This document shows positions 25,311 through 58,572 of a DNA stretch of 64,000 bases, one piece after another. The translations under genes and the position numbers were made by a program. Origin of the DNA: Apoderus coryli (lineage: Eukaryota; Arthropoda; Insecta; Coleoptera; Attelabidae); NCBI GenBank assembly GCA_911728435.2, contig OU452210.1, positions 14,446,001 through 14,510,000 on the forward strand, given 5' to 3'. The notes under the pieces were generated by a model, which saw nothing but the letters and a program-made list of their open reading frames with translations, did no database searches and was not told the origin of the DNA. Position 1 is the stretch's first letter. The number at the start of each line of letters is the position of its first letter.

Positions 25311-25845
25311 TCAAAATAAATGTATCTGCTACAGCTGCTTTCTTTCGCTAGTTTTCTTGGTCCGGATTTATTAGTCAGGATTTGTTGGATTTCTGAAGGC
25401 TCGATAAGTTTACCTAAAAGAGGCAAGGGGATTACGTATCCGGATCGCGATGGGCGCTAAAGTGGGGATGAATCAGAAAATGCGTTTTTAGCGAAAGAAT
25501 ATGTGAATCCAAACGCATTTGGATCCTGAAATCAGTAGCTAAAGAAAGTAGCTTACATACACAGGTTTAAAACTAAAAGGTCCTTGTTGCCGTAGCAGTC
25601 GACGCACACAACAAAATATCGAAATCGTCTAACTGGAAATAGATTATCAAAATTATTATTTCCAAGTTCTGTTCATAACCTGATGTAATTATTTCTAAAG
25701 AATATTCTTACGTTTGTTTGGAATGCATATGTATTTTCAGGCAAATAAATTTTAATGAATACTATTTTATTTAATTATTTGAATCTTTAAACTTTGAAGT
25801 TTATGTACACCTACAATGCACTCTAAAATAAAAATATAGCAAATA

Positions 25846-25910
25846 TATCGATATATATATAAAATATCGATATTTTCATTCGATATATCTTTTGATTCAA
25901 TATATCGATA
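25846..25910. repeat. Second ATCGATAT-rich cluster
   Basis: Exact TATCGATA occurs at 25846-25853, 25865-25872 and 25903-25910, separated by ATATAT runs. It lies about 0.8 kb from the GPATCH11 start and resembles the first cluster. This favours a dispersed repeat origin for at least part of these sites. Confidence 0.6.
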
Positions 25911-27281
25911 TATTTATTTATTTTGGCATCCCTAGTTCTGGGTCTAGGAAACGGCTGCAAGTTTAAGCAAATATAAAAAATCCAATGTACTATGGTGAAA
26001 CATATGCAACTTACTATACATCAGCGATTCTAACTCGCGGGAAATTTCTCATACTCCGTTTCTTTAATTATAATTGATTAACAATAAAACAATTTTCTCA
26101 TTTCAATAATATAATCATATATCTTTCAGTTATACACATTAAAATACAATATAACTTTCTATACATCTCATTTCAATATGTTCCGAAAAATAACTATCAA
26201 AACAATTAGGTACATTATAGGACCAACTTTGTATTTTTTGACGATAATAAATAAATTTACTTCTTCAAATTAATAAATACATTTCATACAAAATCTATAT
26301 ATTCCTCAACTTCAGTAGATATCAACAAGTAATCATAATATTTATAAACAAAATAGTTTAAAAAATATACAAACAAGGGTTTACGAATTTGTGAGAATAA
26401 ACCCTTTACACAAACAATTATACAGGGCGATCGAAAGGTAACGGACTATTTTTGCAACTCCGATCTGTTATATTTCGATCATCCCTGTAAGGTCAATTAG
26501 ATCTATAGTGGCAGGTTTAATGCTAATTAGTTTAAAACCGGGAGTACTTTCTACTTCCTTAGTTCAATATACGGTGTTTGAACACGCCTAGTTCCAAGAC
26601 ACAAGTCTAACTGAAATAAATGTAGTATTCTATAGAAAATCTCATTTCATTCAACAGTGTATCGTATAATTCACTGGCCATTTAAAATTGGATGGGAAGG
26701 GCCAAGTGACCACGTCACAGCATTAAAAGGAGCCAGCTAGCTAATCATACGCGTGTTCAATGATGTTACTGGTTCTATTTGGACGTTAGTCCTCGAATTG
26801 AACTAATGTCAAAAGATATCGAAAAGCAACTTGGGTTGCTGATATTTTTAAATGGTAACATAAAGAAAATTATTGATTTCTGGAATCTGGAAACGAAATC
26901 AAAAGATATCGACGCCATGAACGTAATATCAGAATATTTTCTTAGATTGCAAGATTTTCCTGAAGGCCTAACATGGTAAAAAGAATATATAAACTTAGAG
27001 GAAATGTTGAATTATTCCCAATGAACAACCTGGATATTTCCAGATACACTTGAAATTGATCTGGCAATGGCAATTTAAAAGGCATCGCAAATATCCATCA
27101 AGTTTAACTTCGTCTTTATTTGAAAAAATGTAGATGTACAGCAACAGCATCATATACAGGGAGCTCTTCAGGAGAGAACGAAGGAGTCTTACGTAAGACG
27201 CATCCTTTGTAAATTCGGTTTTAAACAAATTAACTCCAGCTTAACAATAAATTAGTTAAAGTAGACAAGAGTGAGTCTTCC
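25911..27281. other. Intergenic DNA between GPATCH11 and MED1
   Basis: No gene is recognised. A TACAGGGCGATCG sequence at about 26422 looks like a Tc1/mariner-type terminus, but I found no partner end. A 66-residue frame at 26779-26979 resembles no known protein. TTTATT at 27115-27120 could be the MED1 poly(A) signal on the minus strand. Confidence 0.45.
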
Positions 27282-30200
27282 CTATAGTTTTCCGCCGATC
27301 CCAACAAGAGCCTCATCCATTAGCTCATCATCAGTAATACACGGTGAAGCAGAATGTGGACTGGCATTTATCAATGCACTACCTGGCGATTTAACAATAT
27401 GAACACTAAGAGCAGATGATCCTGTGTTGGTATTAGTATTACCGGAGCTATCGCTTAAATTTAACCCTTTGTTACTGTAATCTAGGAGAAAATCCGTATT
27501 TTCGTTACTATCTGGTTGTTTTTTATTTGTTGATGACTGACTGAGAACTTGCTTAGCAGCGTTTAAGTCTCGTGGCGGAGGAGGTACAAGGAACTTGGAA
27601 GTTATATCAACAGCTTTTGTTGAGAGGCTCGAGGAAACCGCAGTTGTGGTACTTGTATGATCATCTTTACCTGGAATCAAGAATAATACAGAAAAGTTCC
27701 ATATATTCCTTATTTTGACATACTTAAGTGGAAGATATAGAGGCCGAGACACGTCAGTTTTAATAAAAATGCAAAAATAACTTACCATGATGAATAGACA
27801 TTAATCCTTCCTTCTTCTTACCGCTTTCATCCTCATTATCAGTATCTTTCTTCAAATTACCAGTTACTCCACTAGTTTCCAATAAACTTCCACCACTAGT
27901 TCGATTTTTATGCAAATCCACCAACGAAGGAATTGAAGAATTCAATGTCGCTATTGGATATTTGTTTGTAGAACTCACAATATCATTTTTTGACATCATT
28001 AAGTCAAACATTTTATTTGCGGTTGTTTCTAATGAAGAACTACTTCGATTGATATTATTCGACATGTTCATATCATTACTTCGAATTAAAGACGATTTTT
28101 TATCATCGGTATTAGCGTTTGAATTTGCTGCGGCGTTCCGCGCAGATAGTTTCGGTATCTGAAAGTTTTTGTCAAGAGTTTTTACCATACCTTCCATCAT
28201 CAGCGCGGTAGTGTACGGTTCTGGTTTGTTTTGATTAAGTTTAAATGCATCGCTTAAGTCGCTTGATGTAGGACTACCTTTATTACTGCGAGAAAATATC
28301 GATTTCTCGTTTGTTTTACTTAAACTCATACTGTTTTTACCGCTACGATCCTTGTTACTGCTGCTACTTTTACTGCTTAAATCGCTACTAGATTTGGGTG
28401 ATGTTAACGATTTACTTGTAATATTTTTCGAAGATGGTAAATTTGATAAGGATTTTATACTACTGCTGCTACTACTACTACCAATTGGTTGTTTCGAGGT
28501 GCTTTTTAAATTTGAAGATGTAACAGCGTAGTTTGAAGAGTTCTTAACGCTTTGGAGTTGTTGTTGAGGCTTCTTCGACGCCGGCCCGCTATTAACCCCT
28601 GGTTTCAATCCTGTATGAGTTTTCTGTGAGTTCTGTGATGTTTTATTAGTATCTTTACTACGCGTTTTGTTAATGGTTATTTTCATACCATCTAAACTCG
28701 GTTTAACCATGTATTCCGAATTTTTATTCTCCCCACCGATTTTAGCTACAGTCTTAATGTCTTTGTTAGTGGTACTTGTACTAAATGAAGTGCTCTTTTC
28801 ACGCGATTTCGAGCTTAAATCGCTTGAAGTTTCGTTGGATTGCGCGTTCTTTAATTTATCTACGATCGCAGATAACGAACCTTTGCGGTTTCGTGCTAAA
28901 TTTAAGTTCGATTTGTTTGAATCGGGAGATGGATCGCGTTGACTGGAATCTGACGCATTATTTAAATCCAACGGTTTAAATTTTAAAGATTTTGAAGTTT
29001 TCAGGCTATTGTTTAACGTTGATGATGGGGAACGATTTTTATCTTTAATTAGTGATTTACTGGTACTAGATTTGTCGCTACTGCTTAGTTTAGAAGAACT
29101 GTTCGGAGAGCTAGCGCTTTTCAACGTAGATATGCTCGGTTTACCCGTATTGTGGGTTTTGTTAGGACTTTTTGGACTAGAAATTCCGTGTTTTGGACTA
29201 CTTGAGTGTTTTGGACTGCTGCTTGTTTTCATCATTAAATTACTGTTAGATTTCGACATAAGACTAGGGCTAATTTTTCCGCATAAGGGAGCACTCATCG
29301 GACGACTATTATGCGTTGGGGATGGACTAAATTTTCGTAAAACTGGTGAGTTGGGAGTTGTTAAAGATAACGGGGGTGATTCACCGGATAAAGATACTGT
29401 TGGTTGCTTAAGGCTGCTCGTAGATGGTGGTCCCATAGATTTATTATCGCCTAAACGTTGTTTTTTCTTACTACGCTTTTTTGCTGAATCAATTTTAGAC
29501 TTATCATCAGTACTACTACTAGATTCTTTCGAAGAAGTTTTACTAGAAGAAGATGATGACGAAGATGATTTTGATTTGCTTGATTCTTTCTTCGATTCAC
29601 TTGATGAATCAGATTTGTGTGCAATTGGAGTGATTGTGATTGAACTTGGTAATAATGATGATGATCCTGATAATGTCCCCGAAGATAAAGCGGATGAATT
29701 AGTGCTACTAGACGTTGTCTGGATTGGTATAATTTCTATGGTAGTTGGACGAAGTTTCTCACTAGTTGGCGATTGAGATGTTGTAGTTGTACTGCTAGGA
29801 GGTATTGGAGTAATGCTTACATTGGATGAAGCTGAAAAACAAATAATATAGTTTGAGCTTCAAGCGCTTTTCCCTGGTTGGTAACTTACTTAAGCTTTTA
29901 TCACTCAAATCCGCTAGTAAACAGGGCGATTTATCAGGTAACAGCTTCTTAGAACTTAACAAATCATCCACATCAGTGGTTTCTTCATCAAACTCTGTTG
30001 ACGATTTATTGTCAACGTTTAACAATTCGGAAGCGTCTAATCCAGACAACTCCAAATCAGATTGAAACCTATTAAAAATGTATCAATCATTCATTCAATT
30101 ACTAAAATTATAAATCTTACCCCAAAGCAGAATTCGGTGTTTCTCTCTCAACTTCTTGTGACAATAACGTACTACGTGATGTTGAGTCGCAACTCGAAGT

Positions 30201-33028
30201 TTCAGCTAATTCGTCATCTTCATCTTCTTCATCTTCCACGTCCTCGTCGTTATCTTCTTCTTGGTTATCTCCCACCTATTTATAAAATACATTTCTAAAC
30301 ACTTTCAAATGTTGAACATTTTTAACAGGCGAAAAGTCTTGGGTTTTTCCCAAGTCGTAAAAACCCAAGACGTAGGATTGTTTAGATTATTGAATTCATA
30401 AAAAAACTTGGTTCTCACCTTCCTACTTTTAGTAACAGATCCAGTTTTCCACATATCATCAGTAGCTTTTCTTTTACTATTAAGCCGTTTCTGTATCTGC
30501 GCCTTATTAGCGTTGTTATCCAAATTTGCGGCAATATTACCGCTTGCAGTACTGCTACCTAATATCTGATTCAATTCAATGTTGGTCAGTCCAGTTGTGG
30601 CTGCTGTAGTTGTACTGATAGTCTCGGAAGGTGGGAAATTGTGAAAATTTGTTGTTATCATTGTATCGTTCCACATTCCCTGATGATGAGCCTATAATAT
30701 ATAAATTAAATAGAAATTACACTTTAAACAACTTACATTTGTCAGATTAATTACCTGAATGCCATGGTGTGATTGCACACCCTGGATTTCAGGTTCCTGT
30801 TTCACTTTATCACTATATTGTGGTTGTTGTTGACCATATCCACTTGGAATATTATTTCCATTATCGTTACCTCCACTTTGCGTTGTTCCCGGTGTTCCAC
30901 CATTTTTGTTTTGCCCTCCGGGATCGCCAGAACCCGGAGGTAAACTAAAATTTTCCAAACCACTGGAAGAGGATGAAGGATAATGCGTTGTCCTACGCGA
31001 TGCTTGTTTTTCCCATAACTTTATCACTGCGCGTAGTGTTACCTAAAGTAGAAATAATTTTATGCCATGTCGGGCAGAATTATCACCTATCGTCTTACCG
31101 GTATTGAGAAGCTCTTATTCAAGACTCTGGTCGCGGTTTCCGAGACCACATCAGGCGCATTTGCTGGAGGCGGCGTCCCAGAATAGTGGTGGTGAATACG
31201 ACATACTAAATTCGATATGTCGCTTAAATCAATTTCCGCTGTTGCCATACTTTCATCTAAGGGATGTTCTAATGATATGGAAATTTGGGTTGATGATAAC
31301 GCGCTGACTTCAAACATTGTCATATTTTTGAAATCTAAGAAACAAACCTTGTTGTTTGGTTTATCTAATGCAAAGCCTAATTCAACCTACCTTGAGTACT
31401 ATTTGGTCGAACACAGCTGCCAATAATTGTGTTAAACAAAGCTTGTTCTCTTAACAATATTAAAATGCTTGCTACATGAGCTGGATGAGTGAAAGGAATG
31501 TTCGAAACGTGTACTCCATTCATAATTTTGTTTTCAGTCATAAAATAACAATGGCTTTGTTCTGGCAGTGTCTATAAAGAAACAGAAATGAACTTCTTCA
31601 GGCTCGGGGAGGCAAAGGTTTGTACTCACCACGAATAAGCCTTTGTTCCGCCCACAGCTAAGTTTACCTTCGCTGGCATGGTTAACTATTAAGTTTAACA
31701 ATGGTTGTGGTGGAATATTATCGATATCAGTCCATTGTTGAATTTGTTGGATTTTTCTAATTAACGATATGCACATAGGCATTGCTTTATTTAGTTTTAA
31801 AACGAAACATGCCGGGATTATCGCACTATTTTGATTTGTTACCGCTGAATATATCGGTGTGCTGTAAAAGAAAACACCTCAGCAAACTTATGTGATTTAA
31901 GTAGATTTTTATTGAACCTACCTTTTACCATTGCTGCTTCTACTGACTGTTATCAAAGTAGCTGTTTGTAATTTATTTGCCGCAGATCCTTCCATACACA
32001 CCGTTACGCTATGGCCCAAATTTTTATTTATCACAGATTCCACAGTAAGAGTTTCCAAGTCTTGTTCTTTTGCATTGATGAGTTCGTAAGGTGATACAAA
32101 ATAAGTCAGACGCATTGGATGTCCACCTTTCCTAAAATCATTTGTAGAAGCACAAAAATCAGTTACATTACTCGACACTTGTAGTGTGTAGACAAAAAGC
32201 CTACCTTTTTTCTAGAATTCCCACAGGCGACTTATGTATCAAATTATACGCTTCCTTCATAAAAATTTGCAGCTGCGCCAAAGTAGCCAAATCAGACTCC
32301 AAACATTCTAAAGCAGTAAATGCTTTACATTTGACTTTCTTCTCAGCATTTAGTTGATATATTGAAACAAATCCTTCTAGTTGCGTTGTGAAGTCAGTAA
32401 AATCGCCACGAGATAAACAATTTACGAGCTCTAAACAACTCTGTTGTTCAGTTTTCCCTTCATGATGTATTTTAACGTCTTTTACAGCTCCAGTGGATTC
32501 AAGGACGATTTCTAGATAGAACATGTCTGAAGATATAAATACACCAGTTGCTTCAACGACAAATTTTAAGCTAAAAAATAAGTGAATAGTTTTTCTTAAC
32601 TAACTTAGGATTAGTGGATTTAGGATGCAATTAGTTGAACTATTTGTTAAAAAATACACACTTTTATTGCTTGATACACATCTACTTTTAACAATACACT
32701 TTCTACTAACCCCAGCTGCCTTGTCAAACTTTCTAGTCGTTCTATCATATTCTGTAAACATGTTATTTTAATGGAATGCTGTAAAGTATCTAAACATTTC
32801 TGGTGCTGACTTTTATCAACACTATCTAATGCATAACGTTTATCCTACAAATTTAATACAACATAACAATGTATCATATTTTCGTTAATAAATACATACC
32901 AATAATGCCATTCGGACATTCTTTGATAGTTCTGGTAAAGTCTTGGACTGAGCAGCTTTAGATCGTAGCTTATCCATAAGGATCTCAAGCTGCCAGTCTT
33001 TTGCCTTATCCTTATTGATTACAGGCAT
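27282..33028 (-). CDS. MED1: Mediator complex subunit 1
   Basis: Thirteen coding exons give 1622 residues (human MED1: 1581). Exons: 33028-32900, 32844-32660, 32570-32205, 32131-31922, 31861-31630, 31571-31391, 31334-31099, 31042-30755, 30691-30419, 30275-30121, 30068-29890, 29831-27786 and 27670-27282. All phases join. The N-terminal MED1 domain (about residues 1-545) includes [24 protein letters not shown], broken here only by length, [45 protein letters not shown] and FSIPVTLRAV. The rest is low-complexity: Gly/Gln-, Asp/Glu- and then Ser/Lys-rich, with [13 protein letters not shown] as in vertebrates. It ends [16 protein letters not shown], matching the conserved acidic end. I did not see a clear LXXLL nuclear-receptor box. 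As a Mediator middle-module subunit it links activators to RNA polymerase II. A 5' UTR intron is likely (acceptor at 33043, donor at 33336). Confidence 0.95.
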
Positions 33029-33042
33029 TTTGCCTTAAGTAT

Positions 33043-33336
33043 CTGAAAGTATGATGTATGAATACTTAGATTTGCAATTAATACACAGCCACATATAAAT
33101 AGTTCATTAATTCCAAAATAATTGGATCAGTTTTTAACATACTAACAGTATCAAATTAAGTCGATCTCAAGTGAGTTTAGAGTACTTCATTGTTTCTTTT
33201 TAAGTACGCACTAATTATATGTTCAAATACATAATTTAACGTTACTAAATACACATGATTTAAATTTTTAGAGTACAAAAAAAATAATAATTACACCTCA
33301 GTTTATAAAAAGTAACAAATAATAAACAGAACTCAC
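33043..33336 (-). other. Probable 5' UTR intron of MED1
   Basis: On the minus strand, GAGAC|GTGAGT at 33337/33336 is a strong donor and ACTTTCAG|AT at 33043/33042 a strong acceptor, 14 bases before the MED1 start codon. This would place the MED1 promoter near 33.35-33.5 kb. Confidence 0.6.
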
Positions 33337-33358
33337 GTCTCGATTTGATATTTGATAT

Positions 33359-33383
33359 CACACACACACACACACACACACAC
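33359..33383. repeat. (CA)n microsatellite
   Basis: A run of about 12 CA dinucleotides lies just upstream of the inferred MED1 first exon, so its length could vary within the MED1 promoter. Confidence 0.95.
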
Positions 33384-35151
33384 TACCGTTTTTCACTGTT
33401 GCCGTTGCTAAACAATTTTGATCATTCGATCTTCAATATCATGGTTTTAAAATGCCGTAGATCAATATCTCGTTTTCCTAAAAAACCATTATTATATATT
33501 AAACAGAAAATAGTTATTTCGATATCCGTAACTCTCTACTCTAATCGATTTGTACATTTAAAAAAGTTAGATTCCAATTTTAAATATCTGCATGCGGGAA
33601 AAACAGGGAGATATGACAACAGTGCTGAAGTGCCATCTAGGTATGAAAATGAAAATGACAAATACCGGTTTGAAATGTCACATTTTAGATTTATAAATAA
33701 TACAAAATATTTAAGTATAAAACCGTGTTCATTATCTCTAAAAATGTGTTGAAAATTGAAAGCAAATTCATTTGGAAATTATTCTAATTCCTTAAAACCG
33801 TTGATACAAAAACATGAAAATGTGAAACATCTGATTTCTAAACCTTTAATCGTGATCCAGTAAGTATTTTCATAAAAGCGCCATCTTATGTTAGATAGCG
33901 AATATTATAGCTGCTCCTTCTGTAATATGTGTTGAACGAGATAGAAAACTATAAATTCCACAGTACATTTATAGCATTAATTCGATTATTACTCAATAGA
34001 TGGCAGTTTGAAGATCCAATGTTCTTTAATAAATTGAACGTGCCATAATAATTTGTAATTTTAATTTAATCTGCCTGTGTATAATACACATAATCTGTAG
34101 CAAAATTAATATCTATATACTATACTATATTGTATTATTATTTAATGTGTTTGCTATAATTATTGTATTATTTAATAGTTTCATTTTAATGCGGACAAAC
34201 TACTACCTATGTTGTGAGCCTTTACGATTCATAAATTTAAATTTGATGTGTGTATGCATGGGTATGCACTATTATGCATTGTTGTCACCTGTAGCTAGGC
34301 TTATTACTATTTAATTAATATTGATATTAAATTCGCAACGATTGAGGAAAATTATGGTCGTAGCAGTATAAATTTAATCAAAATACGTGAAAACTTTTTA
34401 TAATTGGGTCGAATTGTTACAGAAAATTAGTTGTTTCACATAGACGTGGCAGTGTCGCTAAGGTGAGATTGTACAACTGTCTATATTCTGACTTCATTAT
34501 AGTGCCTATCCGTGTTGTCACATTTCTTTTTATTGTACTCAATTGTAATTGATAAGTTAAGTTATTATTTTAAACAACAAATGTCACTCATGGTTCATCC
34601 CAATTGGCAAGATATGTAGTTGTACTAAAGAATTTGGTTACAGTCGCTTATGATAAATATCAATAATTATATAGATGGTTAATAATTAATTAATCTTTAT
34701 AAAGCAATGTGGCATTGCTGTGGACCTCCGTTAAGCAGTCAGCACGTAGTCGATGGTGGGAACCTGTCGCACTAGAATGGTTTTACATCGTTCAATGCGC
34801 TGGCGCTAAATTTTCTACGTGATCGTGATCTTTTATCTCTTCCAGCGACCAGCGATCCGTCAGTTTAGTTTAGTAGGTATGGCATCACTGGGCTGTGTTT
34901 AACAAGTGACGATCAACGACACACAGGTACGCGCTGGCGGGGGACGGGCCGTAAAGTTGACCTGGACTTAAACTACTGAATAGTTCCTGCGTCCCTGAAT
35001 TCCTGGGACAGAACCACATAACTTAACAAAATTCTGCACACAAATCAATCAAGACATTAGTGATAATACGTCATTGCCGTTAATGTAGTGACAAGTGAAC
35101 AAAAAGTGTTTGTTATTGTTGTGCTAGTCAAATTACAAGTGCCTTCTGAAG
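33384..35151. promoter_or_regulatory. Divergent MED1/yki intergenic and promoter region
   Basis: MED1 (minus) and yki (plus) are head to head. The left part is AT-rich. From about 34720 to 35000 base composition becomes clearly GC-richer, with an initiator-like TCAGTTT at about 34859-34865. This is the likely yki promoter and 5' UTR. GGTAC at about 34927 could be a 5' UTR splice donor. No coding frame is supported. Confidence 0.5.
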
Positions 35152-55947
<20,796 letters not shown>

Positions 55948-56559
55948 CGCAGTGCCTTCAATTCTTCACGTAAGCAGGTTGTGTCTATTATTTTTGTGTA
56001 TGTTTAGATTGTTCTAAATTACACTTAAAAATATCACATTGAATTTTTTTTAATTAGTTACTATGAACTGGATATAACACCAACATAGCCATTATGCAAT
56101 ATGCTTGATACTACCCGCAATAAGCCATTTATTGAGGTAAAAAGAGATATATTATTGAATTAAATTTATATTATATTATTGTTTATTTATAGGTTCGTTA
56201 TATTATTATACGTTACTTGTTTTGTATGTACTAAAAATAAAACGCTCGCTGATCATGTTACTTTTTATAAAAAGTATTTTCTTGCAGAATAAAATTATTC
56301 AAATTAATGTAATGTACAGGCTGAATTACGTAGCCTCTCTCCCATATAATTTTGCGTTAATGCCTGCTCTAAAAATATTGTTCTCTTTCATACTCATGAT
56401 TATTGCCTTTAAAGCTTCGTCTCTATTTGATTTAAACGAATGCTGTCCATTCCCACAGTGAAAAAAAAATTGGCAAAAAAAATCTGACCACGCTGCATTA
56501 ACGAAATTCAAATTCACCACACCATTTGCTTTTTAACGCTTCGGGAAACACCCAAACTG
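55948..56559 (+). other. Yki 3' UTR and flank
   Basis: No further coding sequence follows the yki stop. AATAAA at 56236-56241, about 290 bases after the stop, is the first good poly(A) signal. The true 3' UTR length cannot be told from sequence alone. Confidence 0.5.
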
Positions 56560-56815
56560 CCGATTGGCCTTTTGCGATGCTGTATATGGCACCCATCGAC
56601 TCGAGCCTTTTTTTCAGTACCCTACTTCAATTAGATTTCGCACTGCATCAATGGTTTTTGGCACAATCGGACGATCATCTCTAACTTCGCCCATGAGCAA
56701 ACTACGGCCACGTTTGAATTCAGTTACCAGCGGAATACGTTGATTGATGCACTGTTCTTGCGATAGACCACGTCAAAAGTCATAATAAATCATAGCTGAA
56801 AAATGGTCCACTTTT
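56560..56815 (-). pseudogene. Mariner transposase helix-turn-helix remnant
   Basis: The minus strand reads SAMIYYDF-stop-RGLSQEQCINQ, then TEFKRGRSLLMGEVRDDRP and KTIDAVRNLIE, the paired HTH region of classic mariner (SETMAR-like) transposases. SSRWVPY then matches the start of the linker. An in-frame stop and loss of the catalytic domain mean it is a fossil. It is a different mariner lineage from the DD41D remnant at 6.3 kb. Confidence 0.8.
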
Positions 56816-56884
56816 TGGCCGAGATGAACTTTTCAACTGACTCTGTAGTAGTCCTCCTCTGAAGCTAGTGCTCTGTACCTCTTA

Positions 56885-57015
56885 AAGTCATCTGTATATC
56901 GTAGACCTGTCGATTATGTCAATCAAACATTGAGGTAAATCATTAATAAGCAAAACAAATAACAATGTACCTACAATACTTCCTTGAGGAACACCTGACG
57001 GACCTGAAATAAATC
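56885..57015 (-). mobile_element. Non-LTR RT scrap
   Basis: The minus strand reads SGVPQGSIVGTLLFVLLIND and, after a frame change, RYTDDFKR (the YADD box with Ala to Thr). It is short and isolated. Confidence 0.7.
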
Positions 57016-57121
57016 CAGAGTATCGATATTAACCCATTCTTTTTCCCTAAAGTGAATAAAAATAAAAAACAGGTATTTTTGTAGAAAACCGTTGACTTTA
57101 TTGGCAAGATAATCAATTTTT

Positions 57122-57755
57122 CACAAAAAATCGAAATTATACTCAAAAAAAACCACCACTTTTTCCCACGACCCCATCTGGACTTATGACTACCACAACT
57201 TCCTTCCAGGTGTATTAGATGGAAGAAGATGATTGGTTATTTTACCTCCTACTGTTGACAGGCGCTAATGAGGACGAGTACCAACGTGCTTTTCAAAGAT
57301 TCAGATTCAAATAACCTAAAATAGTTGGGTGCACTCTTAGAAACCTTTTTCATCCAAATCATCCCCTGATGACTGAGGCATATTATTAGATGTAACTGTG
57401 TTAACAGTGTGGAATGTTCTATCGATCAGTATTTCGGTACAATATTGTACAAAAAAGCGAAATTATACTCAAAAGAAAAAACACCACTCTTTCTCACGAC
57501 CCCATCTCGACTTATGACTACCACAACTTCCTTCCAGGTGTATTAGATGGAAGAAGATGATTGGTTATTTTACCTCCTACTGTTGACAGGCGCTAATGAG
57601 GACGAGTACCACCGTGCTTTTCAAAGATTCAGATTCAAATAACCTAAAATAGTTGGGTGCACTCTTAGAAACCTTTTTCATCCAAATCATCCCCTGATGA
57701 CTGAGGCATATTATTAGATGTAACTGTGTTACGGTCGATCAGTATTTGGGTACTG
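57122..57755 (+). repeat. Tandem duplication, ~328-bp unit
   Basis: The segment from about 57122 to 57448 is repeated at 57449-57755 with few differences. Examples are GACTTATGACTACC at 57181 and 57509, and AATCATCCCCTGATGACTGA in each. Copy 1 holds a short insertion near its end (ACAGTGTGGAATGTTCTA). Two copies only. No coding content was recognised. Confidence 0.93.
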
Positions 57756-58238
57756 GGAGAAGCTACAGAAAATAGCCTGTACGTTAGATTCTGTAGAATA
57801 AATTTAACACATTTCAGAAATTCTGCATGAGAATAACTATTAATGTCATGTTATACAATTATTTATTATGAGTTAAATGAAAACTGTTTCCTGTAAATGT
57901 CATCAGTTTTTTTTTTTTAACTAAAATTTAGTTATGTTTTAGTAAATTTATTATTATTATTGTTGGGTATGTTAAATATATTTTTCATATATTTTATTAA
58001 ATTGAATTTTTCGTGTACGCTACAACCAAGCGCGCAACCTAAAATTAATTAATGTTTTTTTAAAAATATCACGTGAATTATACATTTAGATTAAATATTT
58101 ACATTGACTTGGAGTTGAATGAAATATTTTTAACGTTCATTCAGGTGAAAATTCGCAAAATTGTTTGCAATTTTAAAATTAAATGGCAATATTATTATTA
58201 GTAGTTATTATTTTTATTTATTTATGATTATAGCGTAT

Positions 58239-58572
58239 ATACAGGTTGTGCGTTAAATGAATAGTACAAGTTGTCCAAATACACCTACCTTAATTTTTTA
58301 TTATTATTATTACGATTTTTTAGACCCCGAAACATTCCCATTTCTATAATTGACTATATTATTGCCGTCTAACAAACCGTAAAAATCTCTAAATGCATCG
58401 TTTAATTTGTTCTCGAAAGAATTCACTTCAGTAAAAATAAATCTATAAAGTTGTACATATTTATTGAACGGTCGGGGTTCAAAAAAATAATTTCAACTAT
58501 GAAAATGAAAAAAGAAACAATCGTAAGTATAAAATTTAAACTGTGTACTATTTTTAACGGACGCCCTGTATG
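58239..58572. mobile_element. Small TIR element (~330 bp)
   Basis: The left end reads TACAGGTTGTGCGTTAAATG and the right end, inverted, TACAGGGCGTCCGTTAAAAA. Both continue into AATAGTACA. The imperfect inverted repeats are about 30 bp, with TA at the borders, as in Tc1/mariner-type MITEs. It is non-coding. Confidence 0.65.

Noticed and set aside
25142..25426. 94-residue minus-strand frame rich in IYR/YID
   Set aside because: It is a translation of the ATCGATAT-rich cluster upstream of GPATCH11.
26779..26979. 66-residue plus-strand frame
   Set aside because: No homologous family recognised, a single short frame in AT-rich DNA, and no splice or poly(A) support.
29009..29776. Plus-strand 255-residue frame as a gene
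   Set aside because: It lies fully antisense to the well-supported MED1 exon 12, is Leu/Asp-rich as expected from the complement of Ser codons, and matches no family.
33345..33752. 135-residue plus-strand frame starting at the CA repeat
   Set aside because: It has no domain, overlaps the MED1 promoter/first exon region, and its N-terminus is microsatellite.
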